A stretch of DNA of 17,641 nucleotides from JBBIQS01 sp037442205 (lineage in GTDB: Bacteria > Myxococcota > Myxococcia > Myxococcales > UBA5297). The stretch is from positions 1 to 17,641 of the forward strand of contig JBBIQS010000130.1 of the NCBI GenBank assembly GCA_037442205.1. The letters are read 5' to 3'. The position numbers were made by a program, and so were the translations under genes. Of this stretch, positions 13,284 through 17,641 are shown piece by piece (positions within the stretch are counted from its first letter, which is position 1; the number at the start of each line of letters is the position of its first letter). The notes beneath the pieces are model-generated. The model was not told where the DNA came from, ran no database searches, and worked only from the letters and a program-made list of their open reading frames with translations.

Positions 13284-14315
13284 ATGCGCACTTACAAGTC
13301 TCTCTTCGCTGTGATGCTGGCTCTGGCGGCGCTGTCGATGGTGCGCTGCGGCACGAATCAGGCCGGCGCCGACGCCGGCACCAAGAAGGACGGCAGCGCT
13401 CCGCCGCCGACCGACTCCGGGACCCCGGCCGGCGACGACGGCGGAACCAATCCGACCGACGGCGGCATCACCCCGCCCACCGAGACCACCATCGTCGACA
13501 TGAACAAGAAGGCTCTCGCCAAGGGCAAGGTCCACTTCAAGGGCGTGGCCATGTCGCAGATCTGGCGGGTGAGCCCCAGCACCCCGAAGTCGACCACCAC
13601 CTCCTGCATGTTCGGCATGTACATGGCCGACCCCACCGCCGTCGGCGCCGACCACAACGGCGTGCTGCTGGTCTCCAAGAACACGGGCGTCACCGCTGAT
13701 CCCAACAACGCCGGCAAGTATCTCTGCAACCAGGACTCGCCGCTGCAGACCCTCAACGCCGCCACCGCGATCGCCGTCGGCGACGAGCTCGAGGTCACCG
13801 GCTACTACTCCGAGTACTGCTTCGGCTCGGGCGGGGTGTGCGACGACCAGGAGGCCTCGGGCACCGGGATCTCCATCGCCGAGATCAGCGCCAACTACGC
13901 CGGCGACGTGACGCTCACCGGCAACAAGCCCGGCGTCCCCAGCTACCTGCCGGTCAGCGTGACCCTCGACGACATCTACTCGAAGGTCACCAGCGCCAGC
14001 GGAGCCAAGCCGGTGATCTCCACCCTGGGCGCCAACTGGTGGAAGTACCGCTCGGTGCTGGTCAAGCTCTCCAACGTCAAGGTCACCGACATCACCGGTG
14101 CCAGCTGCAACATGACCATCGCCGACAACGGCACCGCCACCACCAACACCCTGGTGGTCTCCGACGACGTGGACTACCAGCCCGGCAGCTGCCCGCTGCG
14201 CCCCACCGCCACGGGCAAGGTCTACGACACCCTGGTCGGCTTCCCGTACTTCACCTTCTCGTCGACCCAGCTGCAGCCGCGCGGCGCCACCGACGCCACT
14301 CCGTCGCTGCCGTAA
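13284..14315 (+). CDS. Putative secreted lipoprotein with OB-fold-like domain
   Basis: The 343-aa product starts with MRTYKSLFAVMLALAALSMVRC, a signal peptide followed by a cysteine (C22) that could be lipidated. The residue before it is Arg rather than Gly, Ala or Ser, so the lipobox is atypical. Residues 23-70 are a low-complexity Gly/Asp/Pro/Thr linker, as in many surface lipoproteins of this group. The rest is beta-rich, with VHFKGVAMSQIW, then AIAVGDELEVTGYYSEYC, then VLVKLSNVKVTDITG. This pattern recalls extracellular OB-fold domains (a strand that introduces a 'GV', then GD.v.VTG), but I cannot name the family. Several cysteines could form disulfides. GAGGAAAAA lies just before the ATG. 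It is a single-gene unit between its own promoter and a strong terminator. Confidence 0.8.
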   Translation: MRTYKSLFAVMLALAALSMVRCGTNQAGADAGTKKDGSAPPPTDSGTPAGDDGGTNPTDGGITPPTETTIVDMNKKALAKGKVHFKGVAMSQIWRVSPSTPKSTTTSCMFGMYMADPTAVGADHNGVLLVSKNTGVTADPNNAGKYLCNQDSPLQTLNAATAIAVGDELEVTGYYSEYCFGSGGVCDDQEASGTGISIAEISANYAGDVTLTGNKPGVPSYLPVSVTLDDIYSKVTSASGAKPVISTLGANWWKYRSVLVKLSNVKVTDITGASCNMTIADNGTATTNTLVVSDDVDYQPGSCPLRPTATGKVYDTLVGFPYFTFSSTQLQPRGATDATPSLP

Positions 14316-14339
14316 GCACCTGACTCAACTGCTGTTTCC

Positions 14340-14376
14340 GGGCCCCGCCGAGTTCCTCGGCGGGGCCCTTGGTTTA
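14340..14376 (+). terminator. Strong intrinsic terminator after the lipoprotein gene
   Basis: GGGCCCCGCCGAG (14340-14352) and CTCGGCGGGGCCC (14356-14368) form a perfect 13-bp stem with a three-base TTC loop, followed by TTGGTTTA. It begins 24 bp past the stop codon and insulates the next kinase gene. Confidence 0.85.
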
Positions 14377-14445
14377 CGCGGTCAAGATCAATTTCCGTCA
14401 CCGCCGGGCGAGCGGCGCTCGACTTCTTGACACGGCAGGGGAGGC

Positions 14446-16614
14446 ATGAGGCGATCCGCGCCTTTCACCATGACTTCCGAGCCCCAGGAGATCGGCAAGT
14501 ACCGGATCATCCGCCGCCTCGCCAAGGGCGGGATGGGCGCGATCTACCTCGCCTCGCCCGGGCCGGGTGCGGCTCCGGTAGTGCTGAAGACCCTCAGCCC
14601 CGACGCCGCCAAGCAGCCGGCGATGCTGGAGATGTTCCGCGAGGAGTCCTGGCTGAGCAGCCTGCTCGACCATCCCAACATCGTGCGCGGGCTGGAGGTC
14701 GGTTCGGGCGAGCCGCCGTTCCTGGCGCTGGAGTACCTGCAGGGGCTGACGGTCGCCGAGCTGATGCGCCGCAGCCTGTGGTCGGGCCAGCCGCTGGGGG
14801 CGGGCTTCGCGGCGGCGGTCGGCGCGCAGGTGTGCGCCGGCCTCGCCTACGCCCACGCCATGCGCGACTCGGCGGGACTGCCGCTCAACCTGGTCCACCG
14901 CGACATCAGCCCGCAGAACCTGCTGGTCACCCGCGGCGGCGAGGTGAAGATCCTCGACTTCGGCATCGCCAAGTTCTGGGGAAAGCAGGCGCACACTGTC
15001 GCCGGAAATCCCAAGGGGAAGCTCCGCTACATGTCTCCGGAGCAGGCGTTGGGGACGGCGGTCGACGGCCGCAGCGACCTCTTCGCCCTGGGAACGGTTC
15101 TCTGGGAGTGCCTGGCGGGCCGGCCGATGCGCACCGGCACCAAGCCGATGGAGGTGCTGCGCGAGGTGACGCTGCTGCAGCCGCCTCCCATCGCCAGCCT
15201 GACCCCCGGCGTTCCCTCGTCGCTGGCGGCCGCCGTCGATCAGGCCCTCTCCCTGGAGCCTGGCAAGCGATTCGCCGACGCCGGGGCGATGCGGCAGGCT
15301 CTCGACGCCGCCCTGCGCGAGCTGGGGCTGGCCGATCCGCGCGCGGTGCTCGGCTCCTCGGTCGCGGAGCGGGAAGGGGCGGCGGCGCTCGAGAGCTGGC
15401 TCGGCGCAAGAGATGCCGGAGCCGATCCCGAGCCGCCCTCCGCTGCTTCGCCGGAAGCGCCTGCCCGCCCGCAGACCCGGGCCCGCTTCGAAGGCATCGC
15501 TGCGCCAGGCGGTGCTCTCCCCACCGGCGCCTTCCCGCCCTCCGCCACGGCGCCGCCGGCCGGCCAGCCGCAGCAGCGCCGCCGGAGTGGAACTGCGATG
15601 TCCGCCGAGACGGAGGCCTCTCGCTCGCGCCGAGCCCTTCTCCTCGGGACGCTGGCGGTCGTCGCCGCGGCGGGCGCGGTCGCCGTCTGGAGCTTGCGCA
15701 CACCTCGCCAGGAGCCGGTGGCCCGCGCCGGTTCGTTCGCCGATTTGGCGATGGTCAAGGCGGCGATCAGCTCCGAGCCGGCGGGAGCCAGGATCGCCGT
15801 CGACGGCGCGGACTCCGGCCTGGTCACTCCCGCCGAGCTGACGCTCCAGACTGGGCGCGACCACCTCATTGCCCTGAGCTATCCCGAGTCCCTGCCGGCT
15901 TCGGAGAAGGTGTTCGCGGCCCCGAACAACCCGCTGACGGTCAAGCTGAAGCTGATCCCGGGCGCGCGGGTGGCCGTGGACAGCAAGCCAGCCGGCGCGC
16001 AGGTCGAGCTCGACGGCAAGCCCGCCTTTCGCACACCGGGGAAGTCCGTGGCGCTGCCGGTGGGCAAGCACACCTTGGTCATCAGGCTGGATGGCTTCGT
16101 CGTGCAGCGCCGCCAGCTCGACCTCGCTGAGCCTAAGGAGTATCCGCTCGAGGTGGCCCTCACGCCGGGAGTCCCGCTGGCCATCGATTCAGACCCGGCC
16201 GGGGCCGAGATCGACCTGGACGACGTGGCCCAGGGAGTGACGACCCCGGGGATCATCTATCTCTCGCCGCTGGAGCTGCACCGGCTGCGCCTCTACAAGG
16301 AGGGCTACCTTCCCAAGTCGGAGAAGATGATCGTCGCCGAGAGCGGGCGCACCAGGCCCGTCCATTTCCGGCTGGTCAACGCCAAGGAGTTGGACCTGCG
16401 GACTCGCCTCTCGTCCTCCAAGAAGAAGCTGTCGGGGCTGGAGGCCAGGCTCGCCAAGCTGCGCAGCCAGGAGTCGGGGATGGTGGTCCATCGCAGCGCG
16501 GCGCAGGAGCTCAAGCTGACTCGGGCCATCGAAGACGCCGAGCGCGAGGCAGAGGAGGTGAGCAACACCGTCGCCGACCTCGAGGACGAGCTCAACCGCC
16601 TGGCCTCGCCGTAG
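14446..16614 (+). CDS. Transmembrane Ser/Thr protein kinase with three PEGA domains and coiled coil
   Basis: This 722-aa protein carries a Hanks-type kinase domain (about 18-290): glycine loop AKGGMGAIY (G28), K48, HRDISPQN (H151-D153), DFG at 171-173 and RYMSPEQ. All key residues are present. An Ala/Pro-rich disordered juxtamembrane region (about 310-395) leads to one membrane helix (about 397-418). Outside are three PEGA repeats beginning near 440 (SSEPAGARIAVDG), 511 (DSKPAGAQVELDG) and 580 (DSDPAGAEIDLDD). A charged, heptad-like coiled coil fills about 645-722 (LSGLEARLAKLRSQ and EDAEREAEEVSNTVADLEDEL). The layout resembles PknB-like receptors with envelope-binding repeats as sensor. GGGGAGG lies one base before the chosen ATG, which is closer than usual; an ATG at 14470 has no ribosome site. 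Substrates and signal are unknown. Confidence 0.93.
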   Translation: MRRSAPFTMTSEPQEIGKYRIIRRLAKGGMGAIYLASPGPGAAPVVLKTLSPDAAKQPAMLEMFREESWLSSLLDHPNIVRGLEVGSGEPPFLALEYLQGLTVAELMRRSLWSGQPLGAGFAAAVGAQVCAGLAYAHAMRDSAGLPLNLVHRDISPQNLLVTRGGEVKILDFGIAKFWGKQAHTVAGNPKGKLRYMSPEQALGTAVDGRSDLFALGTVLWECLAGRPMRTGTKPMEVLREVTLLQPPPIASLTPGVPSSLAAAVDQALSLEPGKRFADAGAMRQALDAALRELGLADPRAVLGSSVAEREGAAALESWLGARDAGADPEPPSAASPEAPARPQTRARFEGIAAPGGALPTGAFPPSATAPPAGQPQQRRRSGTAMSAETEASRSRRALLLGTLAVVAAAGAVAVWSLRTPRQEPVARAGSFADLAMVKAAISSEPAGARIAVDGADSGLVTPAELTLQTGRDHLIALSYPESLPASEKVFAAPNNPLTVKLKLIPGARVAVDSKPAGAQVELDGKPAFRTPGKSVALPVGKHTLVIRLDGFVVQRRQLDLAEPKEYPLEVALTPGVPLAIDSDPAGAEIDLDDVAQGVTTPGIIYLSPLELHRLRLYKEGYLPKSEKMIVAESGRTRPVHFRLVNAKELDLRTRLSSSKKKLSGLEARLAKLRSQESGMVVHRSAAQELKLTRAIEDAEREAEEVSNTVADLEDELNRLASP

Positions 16615-16616
16615 CC

Positions 16617-16644
16617 TTGGCCGCGGCGCGGTTGGCGCTAGGAT
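16617..16644 (+). promoter_or_regulatory. Promoter of the secretion ATPase gene
   Basis: TTGGCC (16617-16622) and TAGGAT (16639-16644) are 16 bp apart. The -10 box ends 9 bp before the ATG at 16654, with no Shine-Dalgarno site between, again suggesting a leaderless mRNA. Confidence 0.5.
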
Positions 16645-16653
16645 GGGCGGGCC

Positions 16654-17641
16654 ATGGCCATCGACCTCTCCAAATACCGGCAGCTGGTGAAGGAAGCGCA
16701 GACGGTGCGGGTGCGCGGCCGGGTCACCGAGCTGACCGGCCTGGTGATCAAGGCCTCGGTGCCAGGGGTGCGGGTGGGCGAGGTGGTGGAGGTGCAGGGC
16801 GCCCGGCGCAAGTGGGTCAAGGCCGAGGTGGTCGGCTTCGAGGGCGACGACGTGATGCTCATGCCCCTGGGCGAGCTGCGCGGCATCGGCCCGACCAGCG
16901 AGGTGGTCCCCACTGGCAAGCCGCTGGGCATCAAGGTCGGTGAAGGGCTGCTGGGGCGCCTGCTCAATGGCCTGGGCGAGCCGATCGACGGCAAGCCGCT
17001 GCCCGACGGGCTCATCGACTGGTCGGTGGATCGCGAGTGCCCCGATCCCTTCAAGCGCCGGCGCATCGAGAAGCCGCTGTCGCTGGGGATCAAGGCCATC
17101 GACGGGTTGCTGACGGTGGGCACCGGCCAGCGCGTCGGCCTGTTCGCCGGCTCGGGCGTAGGCAAGTCCACGCTGATGGGCCAGATCACCCGCCAGGTGA
17201 AGGCCGATCTGTCGGTGGTGTGCCTGGTCGGCGAGCGCGGCCGCGAGGTGCGCGAGTTCATCGAGGACTCGCTGGGCGAGGAGGGGATGAAGCGCTCGGT
17301 GGTGGTGTGCGCCACCAGCGACCAGCCCTCGCTGGTGCGCCTGCGCTCGGCCTTCGTGGCCACCGCCATCGCCGAGTACTTCCGCGAGCAGGGCGGCAAC
17401 GTGATGTTCATGCTCGACACCGTCACCCGCCTGGCCCGCGCCCAGCGCGAGATCGGCCTGGCCATCGGCGAGCCGCCGGCTCGCCAGGGCTACCCGCCCA
17501 GCGTCTTCTCGATGCTCCCCAAGATCCTGGAGCGCACCGGCAACAGCGAGAACGGCTACTGCACCGCCATCTACACGGTGCTGGTCGCCGGCGGGGACAT
17601 GGAGGAGCCGATCGCCGACGAGGTGCGCGCATCCTCGACGG
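16654..17641 (+). CDS. FliI/SctN/YscN-type secretion ATPase, 3'-truncated
   Basis: About 329 codons of the ATPase that energises flagellar or type III secretion export are present. The N-terminal beta-barrel domain runs to about 90 and includes RGRVTELTGLVIKASVPGVRVGE. The Walker A motif is GSGVGKST at 166-173. Further on come CLVGERGREVREFIED, Walker B with MLDTVTRLARAQREIGLAIG, then EPPARQGYPPSVFSMLPKIL and AGGDMEEPIADEVR, all signatures that separate FliI/YscN from F1-ATPase beta. The family normally continues VRGILDGHI, but here the last codons read ASST, which a missing G near 17628 would explain. The gene runs off the window end. No FliH, FliJ or other export gene is visible. Flagellar and non-flagellar (injectisome-like) versions cannot be told apart from this piece. 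Confidence 0.93.
   Translation, partial: MAIDLSKYRQLVKEAQTVRVRGRVTELTGLVIKASVPGVRVGEVVEVQGARRKWVKAEVVGFEGDDVMLMPLGELRGIGPTSEVVPTGKPLGIKVGEGLLGRLLNGLGEPIDGKPLPDGLIDWSVDRECPDPFKRRRIEKPLSLGIKAIDGLLTVGTGQRVGLFAGSGVGKSTLMGQITRQVKADLSVVCLVGERGREVREFIEDSLGEEGMKRSVVVCATSDQPSLVRLRSAFVATAIAEYFREQGGNVMFMLDTVTRLARAQREIGLAIGEPPARQGYPPSVFSMLPKILERTGNSENGYCTAIYTVLVAGGDMEEPIADEVRASST

Noticed and set aside
14427..14432. Perfect TTGACA just before the PEGA kinase gene
   Set aside because: No -10-like sequence is found 16-18 bp downstream, where the coding region already begins.
1..17641. CRISPR arrays, insertion sequences, integrase or attachment sites
   Set aside because: No regularly spaced repeats, transposase motifs or flanking direct repeats were seen. 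The only tRNA gene is intact, with no integrase beside it.

Overview
This 17.6-kb window is very GC-rich, with nearly every codon ending in G or C. Its gene content resembles a deltaproteobacterium-like organism of the Myxococcota: Hanks-type Ser/Thr kinases, PEGA repeats, a protein with the AgmX/PglI-type C-terminal Cys...Cys domain, a lipoprotein with a low-complexity linker, and a FliI/SctN-type secretion ATPase. No mobile element, CRISPR array, rRNA or phage gene was seen. Both extreme ends appear to carry single-base indels (near 60-70 and near 17628), so the window may be a whole assembly contig with weak ends.

Layout. (1) 1-3717, plus strand: a surface-polysaccharide segment with the end of a GT4-like glycosyltransferase, an asparagine-synthetase-like amidotransferase and a second glycosyltransferase. 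(2) 3756-5104: two small, probably conserved genes (62 and 85 aa) transcribed divergently from a 248-bp region, then a minus-strand membrane protein with an N-terminal zinc ribbon and a C-terminal PEGA domain. (3) 5237-9868, plus strand: a tight four-gene operon encoding an alkyl-DHAP-synthase-like FAD enzyme, a degenerate GlcE-like protein, a GlcF/GlpC-like iron-sulfur protein and a YegS/Rv2252-type lipid kinase. This is the most interesting unit, because it joins an ether-lipid-type flavoenzyme to an electron-transfer module and a lipid kinase. (4) 10009-10920: an exported protein with an AgmX/PglI-type tail, ending in a terminator. (5) 11098-11168, minus strand: tRNA-Cys(GCA) with its own promoter and terminator. 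(6) 11314-13154: an exported TPR protein whose stop codon overlaps the start of a cytosolic Ser/Thr kinase carrying HCD in place of HRD. (7) 13284-14315: a putative lipoprotein followed by a strong terminator. (8) 14446-16614: a transmembrane Ser/Thr kinase with three PEGA repeats and a coiled coil. (9) 16654 to the end: the first ~330 codons of a FliI/SctN/YscN-type ATPase.

Regulation. Promoters can be read directly in most intergenic gaps. They share a TTGnnn box, a 16-18 bp spacer and a TAnnnT box, which fits a housekeeping sigma-70-type factor. At three genes (5104 minus, 11314 plus, 16654 plus) the -10-like box ends only 9-11 bp before the start codon and no Shine-Dalgarno sequence is visible, suggesting leaderless or near-leaderless mRNAs. 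The other genes mostly have clear GGAGG-type sites.

All functional names rest on motifs read by eye; no database search was run.
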